From Tolypocladium sp. Sup5 PDA-1 (Eukaryota; Ascomycota; Sordariomycetes; Hypocreales; Ophiocordycipitaceae): a stretch of DNA of 64,000 nucleotides. Below the pieces are notes generated by a model. That model saw only the letters and a list, made by a program, of their open reading frames with translations, ran no database searches and was not told the DNA's origin. Each line of letters starts with the position of its first letter. Position 1 is the stretch's first letter. Shown one piece after another: positions 22,322 to 32,395 of this stretch. The position numbers and the translations under genes were made by a program. The DNA is taken from the NCBI GenBank assembly GCA_000750105.3, contig JPHH03000033.1, positions 62,001 to 126,000 on the forward strand. The letters are read 5' to 3'.

Positions 22322-22928
22322 GGTTGCTATTAGAGACAAATCCAAGGGGTTGTGAATTTGTAGAGAAGGGGTTGTGGGCTGCGGATATGAGTGGGAGATG
22401 GGTTTTGTTATAGATGTATGTAAAACCGGGTGAAATGATTGCTCCTCCTCATGATTGACGTCGTCGTAACATCATGCCCATATTTGCTATGACTCAAACA
22501 TGATATAAAGGATTCAGGTTCCCTCAGATTCGAAGCCGTGGGATTGGTGTAGTGCCTAGAACTTCCCAATTCAGAGCCAATTGTTCTTGGCGCAAGTAAC
22601 TATCCAATGCCAATCCAGAAAGTAAGCTGCAGCAGCGCAGTGACATTGCTAGAACGAGTGCGCGTCTAGTGACTCAGTTCGTTCACACGATGCTGTTCTG
22701 CGAGTCACGTCTTTCATGTGTGGAGTAGCTGCGTACACCAGGTGCTTCGAGTTGGGGGCCGATTGGGGGCGCCGATATGCAAGCTTGGACCTTGACGATG
22801 GAAGACCTCGGAAAGAACAATGGCTGCTTGAAAAAGATGAGAAAATAGAGTGATAATAATAATGAGCATTCAATGTCTCTTTTGCGACGCAAATGCTAAG
22901 AGAAGAGACGGGAGCATCAGGAGACATA
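22322..22928. other. Intergenic between GNAT gene and transporter relic
   Basis: No intact gene. Around 22800 on the minus strand a short stretch (AIVLSEVF) could be the start of the next exon of the sugar-transporter relic, after which similarity ends. Confidence 0.35.
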
Positions 22929-23540
22929 CCTGGTCCGTAGAAGGCCGTGAACAGGTAAATGAAGAAGGCGATGCAGGGGATCCGCGAACTGGAATTGTCC
23001 AGCATGAGAAGGCACAGTCCCGCTGCTAGGAGGCACCACGCCATGTTGGGAAAGGTAACAAGCAGCAGAGTTCGGCGGCCAAAACGTGTCCATGGTGTAG
23101 ACGGCCGGGAATGCAAAGACAAAGAGAACCAACCCAAACCCCATGGAAGCAAGAAGGCTGCTGAGAACAGAGTAACCTGCTTCGTCGAAGATGGTGGAGC
23201 TGTAAAAGGCCATACTGTGAAGAATTGGTGTCAGCCTCTCTTGTGAGGGTTTAGACGGGAGGGTCTTCATACATTTTGATGCCCGAAAACTGTTGGCTAA
23301 TGACAATCCAGGAGCTCGCAACTACGGCGGGCCGGAGACGAGGAACGGAGACGAGTTCCCAGGCTCGGTGGAAGAAGCTGACTCCTGCGAATGCATCGCT
23401 CTCCTCCACGACCTGGCAGTGAGCGTAGTGCAGGTCTCTAGCGGACTCCATCTCCGTGTTTCAGAGGCGACAGAAGGACCGGAAGCCCGGGAACGTGTCG
23501 TTTCTTCATCTCATCCTGCACAAAGCTCTTGTACTTTTCA
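22929..23540 (-). pseudogene. Relic of an MFS sugar transporter
   Basis: Minus-strand pieces follow the order of a fungal sugar transporter's second half: ESARDLHYAHCQVVEESDAF, then SWIVISQQFSGIK, an intron 23272-23215 with good GTATGA/CAG ends, then IMAFYSSTIFDEAG and FGLVLFVFAFPAVYTMDTF. An extra base in the A-run 23081-23084 shifts the frame, after which RTLLLVTFPNMAWCLLAAGL and FFIYLFTAFYGPG follow up to a GTATGT donor at 22928. A TGA at 23463-23461 sits where an Arg codon is expected. The N-terminal helices and the C-terminal third are missing or unrecognisable. Not functional. Confidence 0.65.
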
Positions 23541-24365
23541 TCTGCGAACGGGATCCCGTCCGACCCGTAACCTTCGAGAGGGCAACTTCGAGGAGCTTGG
23601 TGTTCCGAGAGACGGCCAAGCACAAGCTGCTGAGCTGCGACAGCGATTGGGTTGAGGACAACGATAAACCATGATGACGTCATTTTCAGCGGCGTAGCGA
23701 ATGTATTCCAGGCTGACTTTTGTCAAATGTGTTCTAAGACACAATGCTGCCTGAATTTTGTCAATCGAGGAATTTATTGGGGGCGCTTGCTTCGTCCAGC
23801 CCTCGGCCAATACCCAACTCGGCAACCAGCGCGAGTAGCAAACGAAGAATGAGGCAATTGATATAAAAAGACTCTCTTGATTTCTATCTAAATACGCAGG
23901 AAATGTAATTCCTTTTATCTTATACCGTTATGGCCTGTATTGCCAAACTAATCGGGCTCGCGAATACGGATATAGCGTTAGGTGCGTGTTAGAGGCGTTA
24001 GACTTCGAGATTAAGGTATTTATAGCTTTAATTAAGTCTCGAGTTATTAATGTAACGAGGCTTAATCTCTAAATACAAACACCCAGTTATTACTGTAGTG
24101 TGGTGTTGTGTAGTGGATGTGACAGCGAGGGACAGTTCCAGCCCGTCGCAGGTCACTGAGAAGTAGCGTCGGCCATGCGTAACGTGCCTGCTGCTCGAGG
24201 CCCCAGGGCGGCGCGAGCAACTGCCTCTCAAGTCGGACGTATAATACTGGGCGGCTAGCAAATGTGCACAACCATGGACGGATGCACAGAAGGAAACCAC
24301 GAACAACGATGGCCACTGGCTGGAGGTGTGTCAGTTGCCCCTGACCGCGGGCGAGTGCTTCCGCG
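23541..24365. other. Gene-free, partly AT-rich spacer
   Basis: No gene seen. From about 23860 to 24080 the sequence is AT-rich with many TA steps (for example TTAATTAAG near 24030), similar in look to the island at 17.3-18 kb. It may be another degenerated repeat. Confidence 0.4.
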
Positions 24366-24690
24366 TTGGACCACGAAGGAGCCTTTGCGTTGCACTGGGC
24401 GGCAGGCGGTGGCCATGCTAGAACAATGAGACTGCTTATCAACAATGTCATCGACACCAAGGCGGCGGACGACGAAAGAGCAACGGAGCTTCTCTGCGCT
24501 GCAGATGGGGGCGACAATAAGGCCCGTCCAAGCGCTCATCGATGTCCGTGCGGAGCCTCCATTCCCGTCGTCCGCGCCACTCGACGAGGCAAACAGGCCA
24601 TGGCGAAGCTTCTCATTGACTCTGGATCCAGTTTGTCGGTGTTCGATCTTTCGGCAACACAGCGCTCCACCAGTCGCATGTGAGTGACTT
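24366..24690 (+). pseudogene. Ankyrin-repeat gene relic
   Basis: Three frames in turn give ankyrin-repeat pieces. The first reads FALHWAAGGGHARTMRLLIN and ATELLCAADGG. The second reads VQALIDVRAEPPFPS. The third reads AKLLIDSGSSLSVFD followed by FGNTALHQSHV. The TALHxAAxxGHxxxVxxLL consensus is recognisable, but at least two frameshifts separate the parts and both ends are lost. Confidence 0.5.
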
Positions 24691-25248
24691 CCGGTTGGTT
24701 TCGATTATCTATGGTCCTCTGCCCTGTCATCCCACCGTACACGCTCAGGATCGTGGCCTGGCATCGCAAACGTTTTTTTGGAACTTGCGGCCCAGATTTC
24801 TCCTTGGGTCGTTCAAGTCGCACGTTTTTTGTTATCTCGTTGAAAAACAATCTCAAATTCCGGGCTGTGTACTCTATTATCCAATGGATCCTTACAGAGT
24901 CTCTGCTACGGCGGTCTCGGAACTTTTGTCTTCCCTAGTGATGGTGTCCTTTTTCTTTCAGCCCCCCCTAGCTCACTGCCGTTAAATTACTTCAACTCTA
25001 GTTCGTACTATTTACATTATACGAGTAAGCCCAACTGACACATTTTCTAAGACCTATAACCGGGCGATCGTCTCGCCGTCTTACCATCTATTTTTACTTG
25101 CCGGCGCGCCTCATCCTCAACCTGGAAAGGGCTTTGTGCAAATACGAGATTGACCTAGGATTGGTATCTAATCGGAGGATATATAAATACGTATGCTGGC
25201 AGTATGTTCTAGATTTCTTTCGACTCGACTACTTCTCTATCCGCCACA
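24691..25248. other. Upstream region of the HAD phosphatase gene
   Basis: No gene seen. The last 70 bases contain a TATA-like element, annotated separately. Confidence 0.5.
25180..25189 (+). promoter_or_regulatory. TATA-like element of the HAD phosphatase gene
   Basis: The sequence TATATAAATA lies 60 bases upstream of the ATG at 25249, a normal position for a fungal TATA box with a short leader. Confidence 0.45.
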
Positions 25249-26064
25249 ATGGACTCTGCTTTTCATAATACACCTGCCCTCGCCACCAACCCGAAGTTCA
25301 TCTTCTTTACTGACTTTGACGGCACAATTACAACCAATGATACTACCGTCTTCCTCATCGACAAATACGGCATCGGGCGCGAGCGGCGCATGAAACTCGA
25401 TCAGGACGTTCTCGGTGGCCGCGTGCATTTCCGCGACGCTTTCCGGGAGATGATGGACAGCATTGCAGACCCATTTGACGAATGTATCCAGGCCCTCGTT
25501 CACAATATCGATATCGACCCCAGCTTCAAAGACTTCTATGCCTGGGCCCGCGAGAATAATGTGCCGGTAGTGGTATTGAGCTCCGGTATCGATTCTATCA
25601 TTCGGGCACTGTTGAATAAGCTCCTCGGCTGCGACTGGAATATTCAAATCGTGAGCAATGATATACAGTCACGGGCGGGCAAGGGCATCAATGACAAGAA
25701 TGGCTGGAGGATCCGATTTCGCGACGACAGCGTTCATGGGCATGATAAGTCGCTTGAAATTCGCAAGTACTCGTCTCTGCAGTACTCGCCCACTTTATTT
25801 TTTGCTGGCGATGGCATCTCGGATCTGTCGGCTGCACGGGAAACGGACCTTCTTTTCGCCAAGGCAGGCAAGAGTGAGTACCTAGTACCTTCCATTCAAT
25901 GAATAGCAAATATTGACTATTGACACGCAGATCTTGTGTCCTATTGTGAAAGGGAAAATGTCCCATTCGTCCCCTTCCACGACTGGTCAAGCATAACGCA
26001 AATCTGTAACGACATAACCACGGGCAAGATCACCATACAAGATGCCGTAAAGTGTTCAGTCTAA
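25249..26064 (+). CDS. HAD-superfamily phosphatase, phosphoserine-phosphatase-like
   Basis: A 252-residue cytosolic hydrolase. Two exons, 25249-25873 and 25931-26064, with a GTGAGT/CAG intron. HAD motif I is FFTDFDGTIT (the first Asp is the nucleophile and the second the acid/base, by family knowledge). Motif II is VVLSSGID, and motif III/IV is FFAGDGISDLSAA, where GDGxSD binds magnesium. The order and size fit the subfamily IB group that includes fungal phosphoserine-phosphatase-like and DKMTP-phosphatase-like enzymes. The exact substrate is open. The C-terminus after the intron (VSYCERENVPFVPFHDWSSI) matches the expected cap-side ending. Start chosen at the first ATG, which follows the TATA-like element by 60 bases. 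Confidence 0.9.
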
Positions 26065-26702
26065 GGGGTCGATTACACCAGAGAAACAAATTCATTGGCG
26101 GCAGGGGAATCAAAGTCGCAGTTTTCCTAGGGCTCTGAACCTGTTCGGCGCTCATTCCGTGCGCAGCTTGTTCTGATGGACCCTGGTAGACCTATGCGTC
26201 TGTCTTCATGCACCTCTCGCTCACCTGGATGTGCCATCATTGCTCTCCATTGAACCGGCATAAAAATGCTTGGAATCCCTTGTGTCTTTGTCTGAGCTAG
26301 AGCAACCCTCCGCTCCAACTACCCAAGTATTAAACGACATAAATCTACTCCGTACAGAGTAAGCTATAGTACTACGTAGCACGTAATCATATTGGCCGTT
26401 GGTTGCGGGGCGGGGCTTTTACCAACTGGGTGTTGTCACTGCCACCCGCAGCTAACGGCTACCTAAGAGTGTGCTTTTCATTGGCCTGATCCGTCACGAA
26501 GTTGTCGTCATCTGCGGAGTTGCGTCAGTCATCATCGGATCGGTCGGTGCTACAGTAGGCACGCCCAGACACGAACTTGGACTCGTCCGACCCAATTTAG
26601 GCCATTGACGAGCGTTACCGGTCCCTACTGGCGCAGGGAGTTCAAGGCTTCAGCAGAAGGGAGGCCTACATTCGGGGGGTGTGCCCTCTCTGCCGACTCA
26701 CA
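26065..26702. other. Intergenic, no gene seen
   Basis: Spacer between two plus-strand genes, with no coding or repeat signal recognised; it should contain the promoter of the F-box/LRR-type gene. Confidence 0.5.
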
Positions 26703-28190
26703 ATGGCTGACGATTCGAGCATCAAGACGCCCGCGAGCTTCACCACGCTTCCCTTGGAAATCCAGCGCTCCATCTGCATGCTCTTTTGTGCGCATTGCCG
26801 CGACGAGCCCCTGTGTCGCCCTCGGGGGCAAGCTATGCTTGAACGCGCCCGCGACATATCTGCCCTCAGGGCGCTGTCGCTAACATGCAAAGGCCTCGCA
26901 TCCGCTGCCCAGCCCGTCATGTTCCACCGGGTCATGCTCATCACCAGCAGCCCAGAAATTGTCTCAGTGCTCGTCGGACGCCCGGACCTTGCACGATGCA
27001 TCAAGCAAGTTGTTCCCTTTCTCCAGCACTGCGAGTGGGCAGATCGACATCCAGATCTCTTCGACTTCTTCCTGGACCTGGCTCCGGGTCTGCACCTCGT
27101 GTCCCCCAACGACCCAGACTTGGCGAGGGCTAAGATCGCCTCTCTTTCGTCGTCCTTCTGCACCGATGTGCTCATCGCACTTCTCCCGCAGCTCCAGGCC
27201 TTGGTTATTGCACCGGACTCCTCATGGTGGGATACTAAAGTCAAGGACAGGAGCTGGCTCGAGAACCGGTTTATGGCGCTGGGGGACACGCCAGGCCTGC
27301 CGTACCTGCGCTTCATAAGGCTCGACCCGGGCTTGGCCGGTGGTGGCTATGCTGTGAACCACCCGGGTTTGGGCATGCTGCTCCGGGCGGCCGCCTCCAG
27401 CCTGGAACATCTGGTGATATGGGGAGAAAACTACGTGGAGCAGAGTTGGGATCCGTTCGGCAACTGTAACAGCGAGACTTTTCTACCAGCCCTTCCGAGG
27501 CTCCGGACCCTCGAAGTCCAAAATTGCGAGGCTTACGAAGACGCTCATTTCCTGCGGAGACTGACAAGAGGCAGCCCACTAGAACGCTTCAAACTGTGGT
27601 CGCAGGACCTGAGAGACTTTTACGCTACCCCCATGATGCCAACCGCGCTCCAAGTCCTCGGGGCTCTCACTCCTTGTATGGAGACGCTGAGAGAACTTGA
27701 AATCGACCTAAACCTCGAGCATGGCAACCGCGCGCCGGGTCTGCGGATAATTCTGGAAGAGTTTGCGAAGCTTGAGACGCTGAAACTCGACGAGCGGTCC
27801 TTCTGTCGCCACTGGTTGAAGGAGGGAAGGGGCCGCTACGGCAACGATAACAGGACGTGTTTGACCAGCGTGCTTCCGAAAACGGTGAAGAATCTGGTCA
27901 TCCGGGTCACGGAGAGCGGAAGAGTCTGGGGGGACGTTATCCACTTGGGTAGCGAGGTGGCTACCGGCACGTTTCCGCGTCTCGAGCGCCTAGCTGTTGA
28001 CGTGCGGCGTGATCACAGGAGCAACGTGTCCGCCGGGGATTTCGAGACGCTGCTTGGCCTGTATCGGCTTGCTTTGTTGGAGACATTCAAGGGGACGTCG
28101 GTGCGCGTGTCCGTTGAGGGGCGAATCGTTGATCCGCGTCAAGAAGGGGACGAGATTGTCGGCCTACGCCATGATGGCATGCTCCTTTAA
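26703..28190 (+). CDS. F-box/leucine-rich-repeat-type protein
   Basis: A single-exon gene of 495 residues starting at ATG 26703 (MADDSSIKTPASFTTLPLEI). The N-terminus has the F-box-like pattern LPLEIQRSICMLF, then LRALSLTCKGLASAAQPVMF, which in this fungal class recruits Skp1. The rest consists of irregular leucine-rich segments (LPRLRTLEVQNCEAY, LERFKLWSQDLR, LRELEIDLNLEHG, LETLKLDERSF, FPRLERLAVDVR) forming a solenoid for substrate binding. Such proteins are numerous and fast-evolving in filamentous fungi. The target is unknown. The frame is clean. A TAG-interrupted F-box-like relative lies at 15.7-17 kb, though I see no close similarity between the two. Confidence 0.85.
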   Translation: MADDSSIKTPASFTTLPLEIQRSICMLFCAHCRDEPLCRPRGQAMLERARDISALRALSLTCKGLASAAQPVMFHRVMLITSSPEIVSVLVGRPDLARCIKQVVPFLQHCEWADRHPDLFDFFLDLAPGLHLVSPNDPDLARAKIASLSSSFCTDVLIALLPQLQALVIAPDSSWWDTKVKDRSWLENRFMALGDTPGLPYLRFIRLDPGLAGGGYAVNHPGLGMLLRAAASSLEHLVIWGENYVEQSWDPFGNCNSETFLPALPRLRTLEVQNCEAYEDAHFLRRLTRGSPLERFKLWSQDLRDFYATPMMPTALQVLGALTPCMETLRELEIDLNLEHGNRAPGLRIILEEFAKLETLKLDERSFCRHWLKEGRGRYGNDNRTCLTSVLPKTVKNLVIRVTESGRVWGDVIHLGSEVATGTFPRLERLAVDVRRDHRSNVSAGDFETLLGLYRLALLETFKGTSVRVSVEGRIVDPRQEGDEIVGLRHDGMLL

Positions 28191-28921
28191 GTGCCGGCCG
28201 GCTTGGTTCGGCCAACCTCGGGAGGGTGTAGGCGGAGATGTGAACTTGAACGAAGCTCCTAAAAGCCAATACATCATAGTCTTCGTCCTCGGACGCGGCA
28301 TCTCTGCCGAAGTCTACTCCACTTCGGGCCCGATCTCTCCGGCGGCGGACGCCCAGGAGCTCCACTGTGTCGGCATTTCACCGGCACCTGATACTTTTGA
28401 CTCTGGAGGGTGATGAGCCTAATTATTACGTGTTAGGAGAAGCGACAACTGCGGCGGAGCGACGTCACTCTAAAGTGAGCCGGAGAAGACTTGGCTTCCG
28501 GCTGCACAGCCATACACATCGTGCCCAAGATTCGGGCCATTGAAGAGCGTAGCGTGCATGAGTAGCGGACAATGAGACGAGGCCCGAAGCAGCACGGTAT
28601 TCTCGCATCGCGAGAAGAGGACTATCTCCGCGTGCCCGCCGGGATCGGTCGTATCTGGACCGGAGTAACGCAGAGGACGAACGCGTTGAAGCTCAGGTCG
28701 CCAAAGAGATGGGAGACAATCCCCTCGCAAACAAGAGTAGAGGCGTGAAAGACATCTGGAAGAGCGTAGGACGAGACATCTGAGCAACAAACCTTGCACT
28801 CGACCACTGACTCGGTAGAGCAATGTATCAGTCGCCGTCGAGGCCGATTTTCTGCGGCGTGCAGCAAATCCCCAACAAAATATCTCTTCTTGGTTCTAGT
28901 CTCTGTCTTCCAACGCTCTTC
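28191..28921. other. Intergenic between convergent genes
   Basis: No gene supported. A minus-strand frame at 28622-28867 reads somewhat protein-like (VCCSDVSSYALPDVFHASTL) but lacks any family match I know and is crossed by other frames. Confidence 0.4.
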
Positions 28922-29413
28922 TCATTCAACGCTGAACCGATTGCCAAAGCTTTCCAAGTAGTCACCCTTAACCAGAGGCACGCCCTCCTTTCTCAAGATG
29001 CCATATGCTGTGGCGACATGGAAGAATATGGTGGGCAGGCTATAGCCATAGATCAATGCATAGCCGGGGAAGGGTGCCCTCTTGCCCTCGTGGCCAACGC
29101 CCATAAGAACCGTCTCGTTAATGCGACTGTTGATCAAGTCCCTGCTGGCTTTGGCTAGCGCCTCCTGAGCCTCCTCGATCCGAGCATACATGTCGGCGAA
29201 TGTAACCAACTTGCCCTCAAAGCGGGGGGGCTCAGAACCAGACAGGCGGGCGAGCAGCTTCACGGGTGTTTCGGCGGTGATCTCGACCTGGAAGGTGAGG
29301 GGATGCATATCGGGGTGGAGGCTGGCGACAGGCAAGTCGGCGGCATTAGGCTGCTGCTCTCCCACCTTGAGGATATGCATCATGGACTTGAGGGACCACA
29401 GGGATAGAATCAT
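28922..29413 (-). CDS. DUF1993-family protein, N-terminus possibly frameshifted
   Basis: A 163-residue frame from ATG 29413. From SLKSMMHILKVGEQQPNAAD onward it matches the DUF1993 family: small helical proteins, related to DinB-like four-helix bundles, of unknown function. Further matches are FQVEITAETPVKLLARLSG, FADMYARIEEAQEAL and LPTIFFHVATAYGILRKEGV. The first residues MILSLW do not look like the family start. A different frame beginning at ATG 29432 reads MSYTPYNDSIPV, which is the expected N-terminus. So either one or two bases were lost near 29395, or translation now starts at 29413. The His in FFHVATAY is the conserved putative metal ligand. Confidence 0.7.
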   Translation of the reverse strand: MILSLWSLKSMMHILKVGEQQPNAADLPVASLHPDMHPLTFQVEITAETPVKLLARLSGSEPPRFEGKLVTFADMYARIEEAQEALAKASRDLINSRINETVLMGVGHEGKRAPFPGYALIYGYSLPTIFFHVATAYGILRKEGVPLVKGDYLESFGNRFSVE

Positions 29414-29432
29414 TATATGGGGTGTAGCTCAT

Positions 29433-30247
29433 GGTGCACAGTTGCTTGTTTTCAAGTGGTCTCTTTGCCTATTGAAATAGAAGGATGAAGGAAAGGGTCC
29501 TCGATGAACAATACTTTAGGGCGCTAATAAAGCAGCTCAAATGTGCATACAAAGGAGGTTAATTGCCTGAAGGTCTTTGAGGCGGCTATTTGTATCCACG
29601 GTTAGGTCATGTGATAGACCTCGGCCTCGATCGCTTGCATTCAAGACTGAGCTCCTTCTACAATAGTAAGTAAACTTAATTCTGGTCGTTGTGAAAACGT
29701 ACATTGGCTGCTTACTTCTGTACCTCAGCCTCTTACAAGTGTCTGTTGGTCGCTCAATTCTACATCCCCCCCACACACCCCGTCCGTGTCCTAGTCCTCT
29801 GCAAGGTGGTTCATTGGAACATTGGCAGTCTTGCAACCGGCCACGCAGCCTGTTTGCGTCGACCACCGCTGTGCTACCTCTGCGGTGAAAGATGGAGACC
29901 TGCCGCTGCCCACAGTGGCAAGAGCGGCATCTCTTGGATTAAGCCGGGAACATCGTCAACAGATACCAGGGCAACAAACAACTTGAAACACGGACGCCGG
30001 CCGGGTGGATCCGCCGGGCCGGAGCAGACCTGCGGCATAACCGAGCCAGTATCGTCGGGCTGCGAGGCTCACAAGAGTCGCCAGCAGGGGGTAAACCTCA
30101 AGTCACGGATACTCACTGCTCATAATCAAGGACGAGTAGCAGGTCTATTTTGAAGCGCCAAGTATGTACAAGTTGACATTCACACGTCAAGTCCGAGCAC
30201 AACACCACTCCCACATCGAGCACGGATACGCCATCCACGCGAGCCGT
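29433..30247. other. Intergenic, no gene seen
   Basis: Spacer upstream of the DUF1993 gene and downstream of the methylcitrate synthase stop. No coding frame or repeat was recognised. Confidence 0.5.
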
Positions 30248-31768
30248 TTACTGCCCCTCGACCTGCTTCAGGAGGCCCTCGAGGTTGATGCTCTTGGGCC
30301 GCTCAATCGGCAAGCCCAGCGCGCGGTCCCAGATGAGCTGCGCCAGCGGGCCCAGGCCGCGCGAGACGCCGAACGTGGCCGTGTAGTAGAGCGTCTCGTG
30401 GAAGCCGTAGTGGTGGAAGAGCACGCCCGACGACGAGTCGACGTTGGGGTACGGGTTCTTGGTCTTGCCGTGCTTCTTGAGCACCTCGGGGGCGATGCGG
30501 CTGTTCTTCTCGACGAGCTGGAAGACGGGGTCCTGGGCGATCTCGGGGCGCGCGGCGGCGTAGTCCATGAGGGCCTCGAAGCGCGGGTCGGGCTTGCGCA
30601 GCACGGCGTGGCCGTAGCCGGGGACGACGCGGCCCGAGTTGAGCGTCGACCAGAGGTAGTCGTGGATGTCCTGCTCGGTGTAGGACGCGGGGATGTTGTC
30701 CTTCATCTGGAGGATCCAGCGGAGCACCTCCTGGGCGGCGAGGCTGGGGCTGTCAGCGGGGTGTCTTTGGCAGGCAGGTATATGAGACTTACCCGTGAAG
30801 GGGACCGGCGAGACCCTGCAGACCGGCAGAGTACGACAGGAACGGGTCGCTCAGGGCGCTGCCGACCAGGTGCGTCGCGTGGGCCGACACGTTGCCGCCC
30901 TCGTGGTCGCCGTGCAGCGCCAGGTACAGGCGCAGCAGGTCCTGGAAGTTCTCGTTCTCCTTGCCGCCCTTGCCCAGCATGGCGGCGAAGTTGTAGGACC
31001 AGTCCTGGCCGAGGTCGACCTCGGCGGGCAGGGCGCCGCCGCCGCGGTAGGCGTTCTGGTAGATCTTGGCGGCAATGGTGGGCAGCTTGGCCAGCAGGCT
31101 GATGCAGTCGTCAAAGGTCGGCTCCCAGTAGTCGGCCTTGTTGAGCCCCTGCTCGTAGGCCTTGGCGAACTTGGACTCGTAGTTGAGGGCGGAGACGGCC
31201 ATGGCGAACTGCGTCATGGGGTGCAGGTCGCGCGGGAAGTCGTCGAGCATCTTGCCGACGAACTGCGGGATCTGGGCCTTCTCGGCGAGCTCGCGCGAGA
31301 AGGCGCGCACCTGGTTCACCGAGGGCACCTGGCCGGTGAGCAGCAGCCAGAACATGGCCTCGGGCAGCATCTCGGTGCCGGTCTTGCCCTTGGGCAGGGC
31401 CTTCTGGCAGTCCTTGATGGTGCGGCCGTGGAAGCGGATGCCCTCGTTGGCGTCGAGGACGGAGCCCTCCCAGACCATGGCCTTGAGGCCGCGCATGCCG
31501 CCGAGCGTGTTCTCGACCTTGACCTCGCCGATGGTCTTGCTGCCGTGGGCCTTGACCTTCTTGAGCAGCTCGCGCTTGGCGGGGATGGCCTCCCTGAGCG
31601 TGGCCTTGAGGTCCGGCTCGGCGGTGGCATAGCCGCGGGCGCCGAGGAGGGCGGCGCGCTGGTGTCGCCGTTAGATGGACATGTCTCTCTCTCGCTCTCC
31701 AGGGGTACGAGGCAGCGCACCTTGAAAGAGCCCAGGGCTCGCGTGGAGGTCCTCAGGTTGAGGGCCAT
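30248..31768 (-). CDS. mcsA: 2-Methylcitrate synthase, mitochondrial
   Basis: A 469-residue enzyme that condenses propionyl-CoA with oxaloacetate to 2-methylcitrate, the entry step of the methylcitrate cycle in mitochondria; it usually also makes citrate. Three exons (minus order): 31768-31721, 31658-30793, 30743-30248. Seen: targeting peptide MALNLRTSTRALGSFK, then a likely cleavage zone before YATAEPDLKATL; EGSVLDANEGIRFHGRTIKD; active-site His regions GPLHG and VVPGYGHAVLR; catalytic Asp in NVDSSSG; and the end LPIERPKSINLEGLL. The N-terminus and DANEGIRFHGRTIKDCQKAL match fungal McsA rather than the housekeeping citrate synthase as I remember them. The divergent neighbour, methylisocitrate lyase, strongly supports the assignment. 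Confidence 0.9.
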
Positions 31769-32097
31769 GGCTGCGGTTGCGGTTGCGGTTGTGATGTCGG
31801 TGGAATCGTGGGGTAAGAAGCTGGGGAGATCCGGGGTCAGTCAGTCAGGTCAATCGGTCGGCCCGCGTGGCATGTGACGCCGGTGACGTCGGGGCCTTAC
31901 AATTGAGCACGTCAGGCCAGCACTTTTCTGCGCAACAGAACCGCCAGAGGAAGAGGGAAAGGAGGAGGATCAGCGGATGAGATGAAGTAAAATAAAAATA
32001 GCCGAGACGCAGCCGCCGTGGTGGTGGTCAACAGAGTCGACCGTGCAATATGCCAGCCGAGACGCCCAGCCAAGGTGGGATGCACAGGCACAAGCAG

Positions 32098-32103
32098 CCG
32101 AGG
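32098..32103. promoter_or_regulatory. CCGAGG hexamer, candidate FarA/FarB/Ctf1 site
   Basis: CCGAGG (CCTCGG on the other strand) is the known core for the fatty-acid-responsive regulators FarA, FarB and Ctf1 in ascomycetes. Odd-chain fatty acids yield propionyl-CoA, so a site here makes sense. A six-base match can occur by chance. Confidence 0.3.
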
Positions 32104-32147
32104 AAAGCCGCCATGGGCCGGACCAGCGGATTCCACCGCGTGCCGTG

Positions 32148-32157
32148 ATTGGCCAAT
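32148..32157. promoter_or_regulatory. ATTGGCCAAT palindrome, double CCAAT box
   Basis: A perfect 10-base palindrome formed by an ATTGG directly followed by CCAAT, about 240 bases from one start and 380 from the other. CCAAT is bound by the HAP/CBF complex, so each strand offers one box. Confidence 0.45.
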
Positions 32158-32395
32158 TTGTCCCGGACACCCTGGGCGGGCTACCCTGCACCGGTTATAC
32201 CTGCGGTGACGTTGTGCCCGCGCGGGCGGAGCTCGGCTTTGGGTGGCAACGTCCCTGCGCTTCGTCCGAGTTCCGAGCTGCTTCTCCCATTAATAATTGC
32301 AGACAGACATTCGTTGACGGACAAGAGCTCCCTGCCCGTGCTCTTCTTTGTGCTCTTCCAGCAGAGGTCAACGGGATCTGCGTCGAACCGCCACG

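Larger units (their letters stand above)
31769..32395. promoter_or_regulatory. Shared divergent promoter of mcsA and the methylisocitrate lyase gene
   Basis: These 627 bases separate the two start codons and contain no gene. A palindrome with CCAAT boxes in both orientations lies at 32148-32157, and a CCGAGG hexamer at 32098-32103; both are listed separately. Head-to-head arrangement from one control region implies co-regulation of the first and last dedicated methylcitrate-cycle steps. That is inference from layout. Confidence 0.6.

Noticed and set aside
26703..28190. Idea that the two F-box-like genes at 16 and 27 kb are a recent duplicate pair
   Set aside because: Their sequences outside the short F-box-like start share no visible similarity.
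30164..31877. Long plus-strand frames opposite 2-methylcitrate synthase
   Set aside because: Reverse-strand shadows of a well-supported gene with catalytic motifs; no domain of their own.
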